This document shows, piece by piece, positions 1-8,664 of a stretch of DNA of 64,000 nt (positions are counted from its first letter, which is position 1; each line of letters opens with the position of its first letter). The notes beneath the pieces were generated by a model, which was not told the origin of the DNA, made no database searches, and saw only the letters and a list, made by a program, of their open reading frames with translations. The position numbers and the translations under genes are program-made. The DNA comes from JAENWD01 sp963796915 (lineage in GTDB: Bacteria > Acidobacteriota > Vicinamibacteria > Vicinamibacterales > JAENWD01): assembly GCA_963796915.1 (NCBI GenBank), contig CAWCNI010000002.1:620001-684000 (forward strand), read 5' to 3'.

Positions 1-1066
1 CGGGATAGGCCTGCTCGAGCGCCCGCATGACGGCGGTCGTCTCCGCCTGCGCGCCATCGAGCGTCGCGCCGGGTGCGAGGTGTGCGAGCAGGAGGATGGG
101 ATGGGTGTCACGCGGCAGGGCCTGCGCGTCGAGGACCAGCGGCAGCCAGACGTCTACTCGAGACCGCACGTCGCGATCGGCAAACCCGCGGCTGTAGTCG
201 GCGGCGAGCAGCCACTGCAGCACGCCCACATCCGCTTCGTCTGGCATGACGCCGACGATCGTGCGCAGGTGATCGTCGAGGCGCACGGTGCGGCCGATCG
301 CTGCTGGATCCGCCGCGAGGCGGCTGCGCCACAGACGTTCGCTGACCAGCACCGGGCTTCCGGCGTCGCTCCGGTATTCGGCGTCGCTGAACCGGCGTCC
401 CAGGATTGGTGTCGACCCCAGCAGGTCGAGGAGGCCGTCGCTGACATCGAGCGCTGCGACGCGGGTGGGCTCGGCTCCCGCGGCGGTCAGCGTGATCTCG
501 TCGGCGACGACGCCGCCGATTCGATCGATCGTCGTGCTGCGCTGCCGCAAGTCGATCAGGTCCGGCACCGACGCCGGCTCGCGGGTCGTGCTGCTGTTGG
601 CGTCGGTCTCCCACAGCGCCACCAGGCGTGAGGCGTCGCTGTACGGGACTGGCGCCAGCAGCACCGCGTGGACCACGCTGGCGATGGCAGTGACGCCGCC
701 GAGGCCGATAGCCAGCATGAGGATCGCCGTTGCCGTGAAGCCGGGACTCGCGGCCAGGACGCGGACGGCATAGCGAACGTCCTGCCCGAAGTCGGCCATC
801 AGTCCTGCCGCCGGTTGATCCGCCGGCGGCGCCACTATCCGCCGCCGTGCCGTCCGTTCGCGCCTGAGGCGAATAGCCAGCCTGTCGGTGTCTGCAAGCT
901 CGCGCAGGACGCTGGCCCGCGCGTCCCGATCGCTGGCGCCGCCGGCCACCGCCGCGTCATAGCGCTGCGACAGATCGTCGGCCAGCTCCTCGATGATATC
1001 GGCGTCGATGGTCGTGTCGCCGGTGATCTCGCGCAGCCGGCTCCGTACGTGCCCGGTCCAGTCCAT
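1..1066 (-). CDS. FtsX/MacB-type ABC permease of the acidobacterial duplicated-orphan type, C-terminus cut by window edge
   Basis: Reading leftward from an ATG at 1066, the frame stays open for about 355 codons to the window edge, so the C-terminal half is missing. The N-terminal ~90 residues (start MDWTGHVRSRL) are a soluble helical prefix typical of permeases encoded beside PadR regulators. A second start-like segment (MADFGQDVRYAVRVLA) leads into a transmembrane helix (AILMLAIGLGGVTAIASVV), then a MacB-like periplasmic core with the family phrase LGRRFSDAEYR. No ATPase gene is adjacent, as expected for an orphan permease. The start lies 5 bases after the stop of the PadR gene, so the two are very probably one transcript. 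Substrate unknown; such permeases are thought to export lipoproteins, peptides or drugs. Confidence 0.85.
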   Translation of the reverse strand, partial: MDWTGHVRSRLREITGDTTIDADIIEELADDLSQRYDAAVAGGASDRDARASVLRELADTDRLAIRLRRERTARRRIVAPPADQPAAGLMADFGQDVRYAVRVLAASPGFTATAILMLAIGLGGVTAIASVVHAVLLAPVPYSDASRLVALWETDANSSTTREPASVPDLIDLRQRSTTIDRIGGVVADEITLTAAGAEPTRVAALDVSDGLLDLLGSTPILGRRFSDAEYRSDAGSPVLVSERLWRSRLAADPAAIGRTVRLDDHLRTIVGVMPDEADVGVLQWLLAADYSRGFADRDVRSRVDVWLPLVLDAQALPRDTHPILLLAHLAPGATLDGAQAETTAVMRALEQAYP

Positions 1067-1071
1067 CGGAG

Positions 1072-1416
1072 TCAGGCCTTTCCCAGTCCGGCGACCCGAT
1101 CGAGGGCCACCATGAACTGCTGCCACACGTTGCGCTGGCGCGCCAGAATCCGGCGGCCGTCGCGCGTGAGGCGATAGTAGCGGCGGCGGCGTTGGCCGGC
1201 CTTCTCGACCCAGCGCGCTTCGAGCCAGCCCTTGCGCTCCAGGCGGTAGAGCATCGGGTAGAGCGACGCGACGCTGAACGACAGCGCCCCTTCAGACCGC
1301 GACTCGATCAGCTTGCTGATCTCGTAGCCGTGGCGCGGGCGCTCCTCGACGAGCGCCAGGACCAGCAGCTCCGCGCTGCCCTTCTTCACTTCCGGGCTGA
1401 ATACTGGCAAGGCCAT
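1072..1416 (-). CDS. PadR-family transcriptional repressor
   Basis: A 114-residue winged-helix protein with the PadR core: KKGSAELLVLALVEERPRHGYEISK at the N-terminus (helix 1-2), FSVASLYPMLYRLERKGWLEA (recognition helix) and a basic wing RRRRYYRLTRDG. The short C-terminal helix fits the small PadR-s2 subfamily. Two in-frame ATGs exist, at 1431 and 1416. I prefer 1416 because it gives the usual MALPVFSPEVKKG start and leaves the operator palindrome upstream; neither has a clear Shine-Dalgarno sequence. It precedes the permease gene by 5 bases and probably represses this pair. Confidence 0.9.
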   Translation of the reverse strand: MALPVFSPEVKKGSAELLVLALVEERPRHGYEISKLIESRSEGALSFSVASLYPMLYRLERKGWLEARWVEKAGQRRRRYYRLTRDGRRILARQRNVWQQFMVALDRVAGLGKA

Positions 1417-1420
1417 ATAT

Positions 1421-1444
1421 CGCGTCACCATATATCGTGACGCG
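1421..1444. promoter_or_regulatory. palindromic operator, probably for the adjacent PadR repressor
   Basis: Perfect inverted repeat CGCGTCAC at 1421-1428 and GTGACGCG at 1437-1444, separated by 8 bases (CATATATC). It lies immediately upstream of the preferred PadR start at 1416 and overlaps the alternative ATG at 1431. PadR proteins usually autorepress through such dyads; the assignment to this regulator is inferred from position. Confidence 0.6.
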
Positions 1445-1484
1445 ACAGATGTCCAGAGGCGACGACGCGGGATCGGCCCGTGAT

Positions 1485-1508
1485 GGCCGATCTAAAGATC
1501 GGCCCTAC
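1485..1508. repeat. REP-like palindrome
   Basis: GGCCGATCT (1485-1493), AA, AGATCGGCC (1496-1504), followed by CTAC. It is the same palindrome as the copies near 26.8, 57.0 and 60.1 kb. Intergenic, between the PadR operator and the 39-base tandem array. Confidence 0.8.
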
Positions 1509-1582
1509 CGATGGGCGATGTCAGGACCGGCCATACAACCTGGCTCTGCAGGCCAACCCTGGATTGGCCGATCGAGCCAGCA

Positions 1583-1738
1583 GGCCTTTAGGGCCAATCT
1601 TCAGCCTGGGCGGTCTGGTCAGCCCTGTAGGGCCAATCTCTAAATTGGTCGATCTGGTTAGCCCTGTAGGGCCAATCTTTGGATTGGCGAATCTGGTCAG
1701 CCCTGTAGGGCCAATCTTCAGATTGGCCGATCTGCTAC
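1583..1738. repeat. 39-base tandem repeat array built from a REP-like palindrome
   Basis: GGCCAATCT recurs at 1592, 1631, 1670 and 1709, exactly 39 bases apart, each within a unit GCCCTGTAGGGCCAATCT...ATTGG..GATCTGGT. The last three units are nearly identical and the first is diverged. Each unit holds a degenerate copy of the palindrome found singly elsewhere in the window. The array ends at the stop codon of the DUF2339 gene (1735) and no coding sense is visible in it. Confidence 0.85.
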
Positions 1739-4092
1739 GAGTTAGGTGTGATGCCCTGGCCGACCGCTGGCTCGTCGCCGGGCGCCAGCGGCTTCCTGCG
1801 CGAACGCTGGTAGAGGAACGACACCGCCAGCAGCGCAAGGCCGACGCCCATGAAGCCCAGGATGCGATAGATGCCGCCCAGGGCTGAGAAGTCGACGAGG
1901 AAGACTTTCAGCACCGTCAGGCCGAACAGCGCCATCGCCAGAAAGCGGACCGGCGCGTAACGCCGCCACCAGCCCGCCGCCATGAAGGCGCCGGCACAGG
2001 CGGTCCAGATCACCGAGAGCGTCAGGCTCTCGGCGAAATGCGCGTCTGACGACACCTCGCCGCGCAGGTCCCAGTACAGGCTGTTCTCGACGGAGAGCGC
2101 GATGACGACGAACATGCTTGCCAGCAGGACTGCCAGCGCCAGTCCGAGACGGCGCTCGCGCACCGCTTCCGACTGGCGGTAGCGCCACGCGACGAAGTAG
2201 AGCGCCGTCGCCACGACGAGCGCCATCACGAACGGCTCGTCCTGGAACCAGCGGAAGACCGGCGGCGTCGCCGGCAGCGAGAGCCCCGCATACCGGCCGA
2301 TGGCAGTGACGAGGAGGGCGGCGCCGGCGACCCTGAACCAGGCTTCGCCCAGCGCGAGCCCCAGGGTCACCACGAGCGCGCCTTCCGTTACCAGCGCCAC
2401 GGTCAGCCAGGGGCCGTCGAACTGCAACGCGCAGGCGATCGTCACGGCGCCCAGGGCGACGGCAAGGGCGTGCAGGGCGCCTCCGCGGTCGGCGCGCCGC
2501 AGTTGCCACGCAATGCCCCCGTGCCCGGCGGCGACGAGCACCGCCGCGCCGGGCGCCCACACCAGCGCCACCTGCTCGAGCGCCAGATACAAGCCGGCGA
2601 TCACGCCGTAGCCATTCAGGTGCATCAGCACGCCGTCGAGCCGTGAGAGCGAACGCTCGTGTCGAAGCCTGACATCGAGTTGCGCCACCAGGTGGAGCGC
2701 AAACACCCCGAGCGCGGCCACCAGGTTGGCCACCAGCCACTTGCCCGAGCCATGGCCTCCGATCCAGGCGAGCAGCGGCGGGAGGACGGCCCACCAGACA
2801 ATCACGCGCCAGACCACGGAATGCGCGCGCACCGCCAGGCCGACGCCCGTCACAGTGACGGCAATCAGGTAGACGAGCGGCGCCACGCCGTGCCCGTTCA
2901 GGATGGCGAGCGAGCTGAGATGGTAGAGGAGCGGTCCGGTGACGAGCAGGAGCGACACGAGATTCCGCCACCCATGCCGCGCCACCTGCGCGCGGAGAAT
3001 CATCAGGAACAACGCGCAGTACACCGTGAGGAAAAATTCGGTGCGCTGCCACTTCGCCGGGCTGTAGAACCGATCGGCCCAGGCGGCCACCGTGATCCAC
3101 GTCGCGACGAAGCTCACCACGTTCAGCACCGGCCAGTCGCGCCGGCGTGCGAGGAACAGCGTGCCGGCGGCAAGCAGGGCGTCGTAGGAGAACAGGGCGA
3201 TCTGCTGGTCGGTGCCGCCGCCGACCAGGAACGGCGTCAGGTAGCCGCCGCCGACGCCCATCAGCGCCAGGCCCACAGCGTCCTGCCGGTCCGCCATCCA
3301 CGCGGCCGCCACAGTCACCCAGACCAGCAAGGTGAATGCTGTCGTGGGCCCGAACAGCGCGTAGTAGGCGTAGCCGGCATAAATCGAGAGATACAGCACG
3401 GCGAGCCCGCCGCCAGTCAGGATCTGACCGTAGGCCCGGTAGCCGCGACCGACGAAGCGGTGGCCGACAATCGCGATCGCCAGGCCGGCCGCGACGCCGA
3501 GGCCCACGCGCATCGGCTCGTTGATCCACTGGTTGTCGAATGCGTACTTCAGAAAGAAGGCGAGACCCAGCACCAGGACGATGGTGCCGACCCACAACAT
3601 GAGCCGTCCGCCAATCGCCGCCTCGATCTCGTGCGCGCTCGACGGCAGCGCCGTCGTCGAACCCGGCCCCGGCACGCTCGCTGGCGGCGCCGCGCCGGAC
3701 GCAGTGCTGGCCGCCGTCGCTGGCGCGCTCGACGCTGCGAAGGTCTCCGCTGCGGTGACGCCAGGCGCACTGGCCGCGGCCTCGGTGACTGGCGGCGGGA
3801 AGGAAGACGACGCGCTCGCAACCATCGGCGCGACGACGGCGGCCTCAGGGGGCAGTGACGACGGCACCTCGGGCGAGGCGGGACCGTGAGGCGCCGGGGC
3901 GACTGTCGGCGCTGCGTGCGTCTGCCCGGTGGCGATCGCGGCCTGGAGCTGATGTTCGAGAATCGCGAAGCGCGCCCGCAGATCGGTGAGCTCTCGCCCA
4001 AGCCGGTAGCTCCGGACGAGCGACATGATCGGGAGCAGAACAGCGATGCCTGCCGTCACGAGCAGCGACAGCATCACGAAGAAAAGCTCCAC
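1735..4092 (-). CDS. DUF2339 polytopic membrane protein
   Basis: About 785 residues. A cytoplasmic N-terminal stretch with a short coiled-coil-like segment (ELTDLRARFAILEHQL) follows the first helix, then an Ala/Pro/Ser-rich linker to about residue 160. The rest is a train of some 20 or more hydrophobic helices, beginning IGGRLMLWVGTIVLVLGLAFFLKYA, the hallmark opening of DUF2339 (a family of large bacterial membrane proteins of unknown function). Start chosen as GTG at 4092 because GGAGGG sits 5 bases upstream; an ATG-led extension to 4137 lacks a ribosome site. It is divergent from the small lipoprotein gene. Function unknown. Confidence 0.85.
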   Translation of the reverse strand: MELFFVMLSLLVTAGIAVLLPIMSLVRSYRLGRELTDLRARFAILEHQLQAAIATGQTHAAPTVAPAPHGPASPEVPSSLPPEAAVVAPMVASASSSFPPPVTEAAASAPGVTAAETFAASSAPATAASTASGAAPPASVPGPGSTTALPSSAHEIEAAIGGRLMLWVGTIVLVLGLAFFLKYAFDNQWINEPMRVGLGVAAGLAIAIVGHRFVGRGYRAYGQILTGGGLAVLYLSIYAGYAYYALFGPTTAFTLLVWVTVAAAWMADRQDAVGLALMGVGGGYLTPFLVGGGTDQQIALFSYDALLAAGTLFLARRRDWPVLNVVSFVATWITVAAWADRFYSPAKWQRTEFFLTVYCALFLMILRAQVARHGWRNLVSLLLVTGPLLYHLSSLAILNGHGVAPLVYLIAVTVTGVGLAVRAHSVVWRVIVWWAVLPPLLAWIGGHGSGKWLVANLVAALGVFALHLVAQLDVRLRHERSLSRLDGVLMHLNGYGVIAGLYLALEQVALVWAPGAAVLVAAGHGGIAWQLRRADRGGALHALAVALGAVTIACALQFDGPWLTVALVTEGALVVTLGLALGEAWFRVAGAALLVTAIGRYAGLSLPATPPVFRWFQDEPFVMALVVATALYFVAWRYRQSEAVRERRLGLALAVLLASMFVVIALSVENSLYWDLRGEVSSDAHFAESLTLSVIWTACAGAFMAAGWWRRYAPVRFLAMALFGLTVLKVFLVDFSALGGIYRILGFMGVGLALLAVSFLYQRSRRKPLAPGDEPAVGQGITPNS

Positions 4093-4149
4093 GCAGTCCC
4101 TCCAGGCCGCACCTTCGCGGCGCGGCGAGTGTAGCACCGCCGCGCGGCG

Positions 4150-4155
4150 TATACT
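4150..4155 (+). promoter_or_regulatory. -10 element placed for a leaderless transcript
   Basis: TATACT at 4150-4155 ends 7 bases before the GTG start at 4163, so transcription would begin at or next to the start codon. No convincing -35 hexamer is visible at the usual distance. Confidence 0.45.
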
Positions 4156-4162
4156 GGCCGCC

Positions 4163-4720
4163 GTGCGCGCGCGCCTGCTTGTCGCCCTGCTGGCGGCTGT
4201 CTCGTGTCAGGGGTGCCTCGTCGTCAGCCTGCAGCCGGTCTACGACGCCGACACCATCGCCTTCGAACCGGCGCTGGTCGGCACGTGGACGAGCGACGAA
4301 GATCACGTCACGGTGACGCTCGAGCGCGGCGAGTGGCACTCGTATCATCTCGCCTTCGACGACAGCGGCAAGATCACGCGACTCAGTGGCCGGCTCACAC
4401 GAATCGGCGAGGTGCTGCTGCTCGATCTGACGCCGCTCGACGGCGCCGACATCGCGCCCCTGCAACTGCCCGTCCACGCGGTGTTCAGGATCGCGCTCGA
4501 CGGCGACACGCTCAACATCGCGGGCCTCGACTACGATCATTTTTACGAGCTGGCGCGTGCCGGCCACACCGAGACCGCGCTGGTCGTCGACGGCAGGAAG
4601 AATGTGGTGATCACCGCGCCCACCAGCGACGTGCGTCACTGGCTGCAGGCGCATCTGCAGGACCCCGGGCTGTTCTCGACGCCGACGACGCTGACCCGGA
4701 AGGCCGTGCCGCAGGGCTGA
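4163..4720 (+). CDS. small putative lipoprotein, unknown function
   Basis: 185 residues starting VRARLLVALLAAVSCQGC: a short basic and hydrophobic signal with Cys residues fitting a lipobox (AVSC or CQGC). The mature part is rich in beta-strand (WTSDEDHVTVTLERGEWHSY, LLLDLTPLD), resembling small lipocalin-like or DUF-type secreted proteins; no family was recognised with certainty. Start at GTG 4163 rather than the upstream ATG at 4025, because the upstream extension lies inside the DUF2339 gene on the other strand and would bury the signal peptide. It converges on the acyl-CoA ligase gene. Confidence 0.7.
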   Translation: MRARLLVALLAAVSCQGCLVVSLQPVYDADTIAFEPALVGTWTSDEDHVTVTLERGEWHSYHLAFDDSGKITRLSGRLTRIGEVLLLDLTPLDGADIAPLQLPVHAVFRIALDGDTLNIAGLDYDHFYELARAGHTETALVVDGRKNVVITAPTSDVRHWLQAHLQDPGLFSTPTTLTRKAVPQG

Positions 4721-4744
4721 CGCGGGCCGAGACGGCGTATTCGA

Positions 4745-6442
4745 TCAGGCTGCCGACATGTGCTGCCGCACCAGCTCGCGCCGCAGCACCTTGCCGATGA
4801 GCGTCTTCGGCAGCTCGGTCCTGAACTCCAGCATCGACGGCACCTTGAACGACGACAACTGGTCGCGGCAGAAGGTGCGCAGCTCCGCCTCCGAGACGTG
4901 CTGGCCCGCCCTGAGGACGACCCACGCCTTGACCGCCTCGCCCTTGGCGATATCCGGCACGCCGGCCACTCCGACTTCGGCGACCGCCGGATGCTGCGCC
5001 AGCACCTCCTCCACCTCGCGCGGCCACACCTGGTAGCCGCTGGTCTTGATCAGGTCCTTCTTGCGATCGGTCAGGAACACGTAGCCGTCCTCGTCCATGT
5101 AACCGATGTCGCCGGTATGGAGCCAGTCGCGGCCGTCGTCGCCGCGCCGCAGGACGACCGCGGTCTCCTCCGTGTTCCGCCAGTACGCCTTCATCAACTG
5201 CGGGGCATGGAGAATCAGCTCGCCGACTTCGCCTTGGCCGACGCGCCGTGTGCCGGTTTCGAGATCGACGATTGCCGCGTCGACATCAGGCAGCGGCAAC
5301 CCGATCGACCCGATCTTGGCGCGCCCCTGCATCGGGTTCACGAGGCACGCCATCATGCCCTCGGTGAGCGAGTAGCCCTCGATGATCCGGCCGCCGGTCA
5401 GCGACTCGAACTGCCGCCTCGTCGCCGCCATCAATGCCGCGGCGCCCGAGAACGACACCTTCACCGACGTGAAGTCGATGCGGCCCTTCTGCACGTCGTG
5501 GCTGCTCAGCATCGCCTGCAGGAGCGTCGGCACCGTCATCAGGAACGCAGGCTTCACCCTGTGAATCGTCTGCAGCAGATCCCTGAGGTCGCGCGGGTTC
5601 GGCACCAGCGCCAGCGGGCTGCCGCTCACCAGGCCAAGCCCCAGGCCGCCGACGTTCGCGTAGACGTGGCACAGCGGCAGCGGAATCAGGATGACGTCGC
5701 GACCCGAGTCGAACGACGATCGTACCCAGCTGTCGATCTGCACGCCGGAGTAGACGAACACCTTGTGCTGGCCGACCACGCCTTTTGGCACACCGGTCGT
5801 CCCCCCGCTCGCCAACACGATGGCATCGTCGTCGCCGGTGAGTGGCGGCACGGTGACGCTGTCCCTGGCGTGACGCGCGAGCAGGTCCGTCAGCATCCGG
5901 TCGCCGGCGTGCAGTCGCACGCGGTGGCCTTCCTTGCGCTCCTTGAACAGCGTGAAGAGCAGCGCCAGGTGCCGGGGCAGGAAGTCCTTGATGTTGGTGG
6001 CGACGACGGTCTCGACCGACGTCTGGGGCTGGATCGCCTTGACCTTGTCGTAGACGCGCGTGAGGGCGATGGCAAAGCGGGCGCCGCTGGCCCGCAGTAC
6101 CGTCGCCATCTCCTGCTCGGTGTAAATCGGGTTGATGGCGGCGACGACGGCCCCGCGCTTCCAGACGGCGAGCTGGGCGATCACCCACTGCGGGCAGGTG
6201 GGCAGGATGAGGGCGACCCTGTCGCCGGCCCGGACGCCGATCGAGGCCAGGCCCGCGGCGCAGGCGTCGCTCAGGCGATCGACCTCGCGCCAGGAAAGCC
6301 GGCGCCCCTTGAAGATCAGCGCCGGCTGATCGGGTCGCTCAGTCGCGTGACGCTTGAGATGGTCGAGGAGCGTGCCGCCGGGATAGCTGAGCGAGTGGGG
6401 GACGTCCGAGTCGTAGTGCGCGAGCCAGGGGCGCGCGTCCAT
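4745..6442 (-). CDS. long-chain-fatty-acid--CoA ligase (AMP-binding)
   Basis: 565 residues, the usual length for FadD-like ligases, which adenylate a carboxylic acid with ATP and transfer it to CoA. It carries the phosphate-binding motif ASGGTTGVPKGV, the EGYSLTEG motif that positions AMP, the YMDEDGYVFLTDRKKDLIKTSGYQVWP hinge region, and the C-terminal catalytic lysine in LIGKVLRREL. The central LCHVYANVGGLGLGL segment suits long-chain substrates. It is encoded 15 bases downstream of argF on the same strand and may be read through from the arginine operon, with no obvious functional link. Confidence 0.9.
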   Translation of the reverse strand: MDARPWLAHYDSDVPHSLSYPGGTLLDHLKRHATERPDQPALIFKGRRLSWREVDRLSDACAAGLASIGVRAGDRVALILPTCPQWVIAQLAVWKRGAVVAAINPIYTEQEMATVLRASGARFAIALTRVYDKVKAIQPQTSVETVVATNIKDFLPRHLALLFTLFKERKEGHRVRLHAGDRMLTDLLARHARDSVTVPPLTGDDDAIVLASGGTTGVPKGVVGQHKVFVYSGVQIDSWVRSSFDSGRDVILIPLPLCHVYANVGGLGLGLVSGSPLALVPNPRDLRDLLQTIHRVKPAFLMTVPTLLQAMLSSHDVQKGRIDFTSVKVSFSGAAALMAATRRQFESLTGGRIIEGYSLTEGMMACLVNPMQGRAKIGSIGLPLPDVDAAIVDLETGTRRVGQGEVGELILHAPQLMKAYWRNTEETAVVLRRGDDGRDWLHTGDIGYMDEDGYVFLTDRKKDLIKTSGYQVWPREVEEVLAQHPAVAEVGVAGVPDIAKGEAVKAWVVLRAGQHVSEAELRTFCRDQLSSFKVPSMLEFRTELPKTLIGKVLRRELVRQHMSAA

Positions 6443-6457
6443 GCTGGACCCACTCTA

Positions 6458-7462
6458 CTACTCAAACAGCATCGAGAGCAGCGCCTTCTGCGCGTGCAGG
6501 CGATTTTCTGCCTGGTCGAAGACCACCGATTGCACGGAATCGACCACGCCCGCACTGACTTCCTCGCCGCGGTGCGCCGGCAGGCAGTGCATGAAAATCG
6601 CGTCGGGCCCGGCCGCCGCCATCAGGGCCTCGTTCACCTGGAAGCCGGCAAACGCCGCGCGACGGGCGGCCGCCTCGGCCTCCTGGCCCATCGACGTCCA
6701 GACGTCGGTGTAGACCGCCGACGCCCCGCGCACAGCTTCCAGCGGATCGCTGGTCAGGGTGAGGGCCGCGCCCTGACGGGCGAGCCGACGCACCTGGTCG
6801 CAGACGTGCCCGGGCAGCTCGTAGCCGGCCGGCGACGCGATGCGGACCGACATGCCCTCCATCACGCAGCCCTGCGCCAGTGACGTCGCCACGTTGTTGC
6901 CGTCGCCGACGTAGGCGATGGTGCGTCCGGTCAGGGAGCCGAACTGCTCGCGGAGCGTCAGCACATCTGCCAGCGCCTGGCACGGATGCTCCTGGTCGGT
7001 CAGCGCGTTGACGACGCGGAGGCCGGGCGCGGCCGAGGCGAACTCCTCCACGACCTGCTGGGCGAAGGTGCGGATTACGACGGCGTCTACCCAGCGCTCG
7101 AGGTTTCGCGCCACGTCGGTGATGGGCTCGCGTCCGCCCAGCGCGACATCGGACGGAATCAGGATCGGCGCGCCGCCCAGTTCGCGGACCGCGACCTCGA
7201 AGGTCACACGGGTGCGGAGCGACGGCTTGTCGAAGAGGAGCGCGACGTGCCGGCCTGCGAGGGGCGTGAACGTCCGCGGCCGTCCCGCGGTTCGGGCGCG
7301 CTTCAGTTCAGCGGCCAGGTCCAGGCAGCGATCCATCGCCTCTGACGTGAAGTCGGCCAGGGAGATGAACGAGCGCACGCGGCTCGCGGCCGGCGGCTGC
7401 GGGCTGGACGGCTTGGCGGCGCGCACGCGGGTGCTGGCCCGCAACATCGACGGTCGGCTCAT
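6458..7462 (-). CDS. argF: ornithine carbamoyltransferase
   Basis: 334 residues. It makes citrulline from ornithine and carbamoyl phosphate. Carbamoyl-phosphate motif KPSLRTRVTFE, then HPCQALAD, the ornithine-binding DVWTSMGQE loop (SMG motif, so ornithine rather than an acylated substrate), and MHCLPAHRG containing the catalytic Cys. Start ATG at 7462 overlaps the argJ stop (ATGA). A longer frame to 7516 would extend into argJ and adds only a non-conserved leader. Last arginine gene of the leftward operon. Confidence 0.95.
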   Translation of the reverse strand: MSRPSMLRASTRVRAAKPSSPQPPAASRVRSFISLADFTSEAMDRCLDLAAELKRARTAGRPRTFTPLAGRHVALLFDKPSLRTRVTFEVAVRELGGAPILIPSDVALGGREPITDVARNLERWVDAVVIRTFAQQVVEEFASAAPGLRVVNALTDQEHPCQALADVLTLREQFGSLTGRTIAYVGDGNNVATSLAQGCVMEGMSVRIASPAGYELPGHVCDQVRRLARQGAALTLTSDPLEAVRGASAVYTDVWTSMGQEAEAAARRAAFAGFQVNEALMAAAGPDAIFMHCLPAHRGEEVSAGVVDSVQSVVFDQAENRLHAQKALLSMLFE

Positions 7463-8664
7463 GTCCGGTACTCTCCATTGATCCGCACGTATTCCGCGCT
7501 CAGGTCGCAGGTCCACACGGTGGCCGCGTCCGAGCCGCCGGCGCCGAGGTCCACGTGGATCTCGACGTCAGCCGCTGTCAGCAGGCGCGCCGCCTCGGGC
7601 GCGTTCTGATCGAACGGCTGTCCGTTCTGGAACAGCACGACAGGTCCCACTTCGACCAGCGCGTGGTCGATCGAAAACCGCGCGCCCGATCGTCCGGCCG
7701 CCGCCACCAGTCGCCCCCAGTTGGGGTCCGCGCCGTGGATCGCAGTCTTCACGAGCGGCGAATTCCCGATCGCCTTGGCGGCGCGGACGGCGTCCTGCTT
7801 CGATGCGGCGCCGGTAATCCTGATCTCCACCAGCTTGGTGGCGCCCTCGCCGCCGCGGACGATGGCCAGCGCCAGCGATCGGCAGACGGCTTCAAGCCCC
7901 GCGACCAGTGCCGGGTAGTTCGCTTCGTCGATGGTGGTGCCGCTCTTGCCGCTGGCCAGCGCGATCAGCGTGTCGTTGGTGGAACACTCGCCGTCGACGG
8001 TAATCGCGTTGAACGTGCGATCGGCCACTTCGCCAAGCGCGCGCGCCAGCATCGCGGGCGCGACGTCCGCATCCGTCGTCACGAAGCCGAGCATCGTCGC
8101 CAGCATCGGCTCGATCATGCCGGCGCCCTTGGCGATGCCGCCGACGCGAAAGGCGCCGCTGTCGGTCTGCACCTGCACGGCATGCGTCTTCGGCGCGAGA
8201 TCGGTCGTCATGATGCCGCGCGCGGCGGCGTCGCCGTCATAGGAAAGGGCGGCGGCCGCGGCTTTCACGCCGGCGGCCATCCGGTCCCGATTGAGGTGCA
8301 CGCCGATGACGCCGGTGGACGCGACCAGGACTTCCTCCGGCGCGCAGCCGAGCAGCGCTGCCGTCTCACGCACGGTCGCGCGAGCGGTCTCGAGGCCCAC
8401 CGCCCCCGTGCACGCGTTGGCGCAGCCGCTGTTGACGATGACGGCGCGCGCGCGGCCGCCGGTGGCCTGGACGTGCGCCCTCGACACCTGGACCGGCGCC
8501 GCCTGCACCTGGTTCGTGGTGAACAGGGCCGCGGCCGCCACCGGCGCGTCGGCCGCAATCAGCGTGACGTCCAGCGCGCCCGACGCCTTGATGCCGGCGG
8601 CCACGCCGGCGGCGCGGAATCCCGCGGCCGCCGTGATACCGCCTGGAATCGACAGCACGTTCAT
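7459..8664 (-). CDS. argJ: glutamate N-acetyltransferase / ornithine acetyltransferase ArgJ
   Basis: 401 residues, the usual ArgJ length. It moves the acetyl group from N-acetylornithine to glutamate, recycling it. The self-cleavage site is visible in AKGAGMIEPMLATMLGF: cleavage before the Thr of ATML yields alpha and beta chains, with that Thr as nucleophile. Other ArgJ signatures: NSGCANACTG, STGVIG, TVDGECSTNDT. Start overlaps the preceding acetyltransferase stop by 4 bases, and its own stop overlaps the argF start. The presence of a separate acetyltransferase upstream means it may work only in the recycling direction. Confidence 0.95.
   Translation of the reverse strand: MNVLSIPGGITAAAGFRAAGVAAGIKASGALDVTLIAADAPVAAAALFTTNQVQAAPVQVSRAHVQATGGRARAVIVNSGCANACTGAVGLETARATVRETAALLGCAPEEVLVASTGVIGVHLNRDRMAAGVKAAAAALSYDGDAAARGIMTTDLAPKTHAVQVQTDSGAFRVGGIAKGAGMIEPMLATMLGFVTTDADVAPAMLARALGEVADRTFNAITVDGECSTNDTLIALASGKSGTTIDEANYPALVAGLEAVCRSLALAIVRGGEGATKLVEIRITGAASKQDAVRAAKAIGNSPLVKTAIHGADPNWGRLVAAAGRSGARFSIDHALVEVGPVVLFQNGQPFDQNAPEAARLLTAADVEIHVDLGAGGSDAATVWTCDLSAEYVRINGEYRT

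Noticed and set aside
2659..3858. 399-codon open frame antisense to the DUF2339 gene
   Set aside because: The opposing membrane protein has a clear family pattern and ribosome site; this frame has none.
4760..6883. Open frame of about 707 codons antisense to the acyl-CoA ligase
   Set aside because: It lies opposite a well-conserved ligase and argF. The predicted protein is rich in Arg, His, Gln and Asp without domains, the usual antisense product of high-GC genes.
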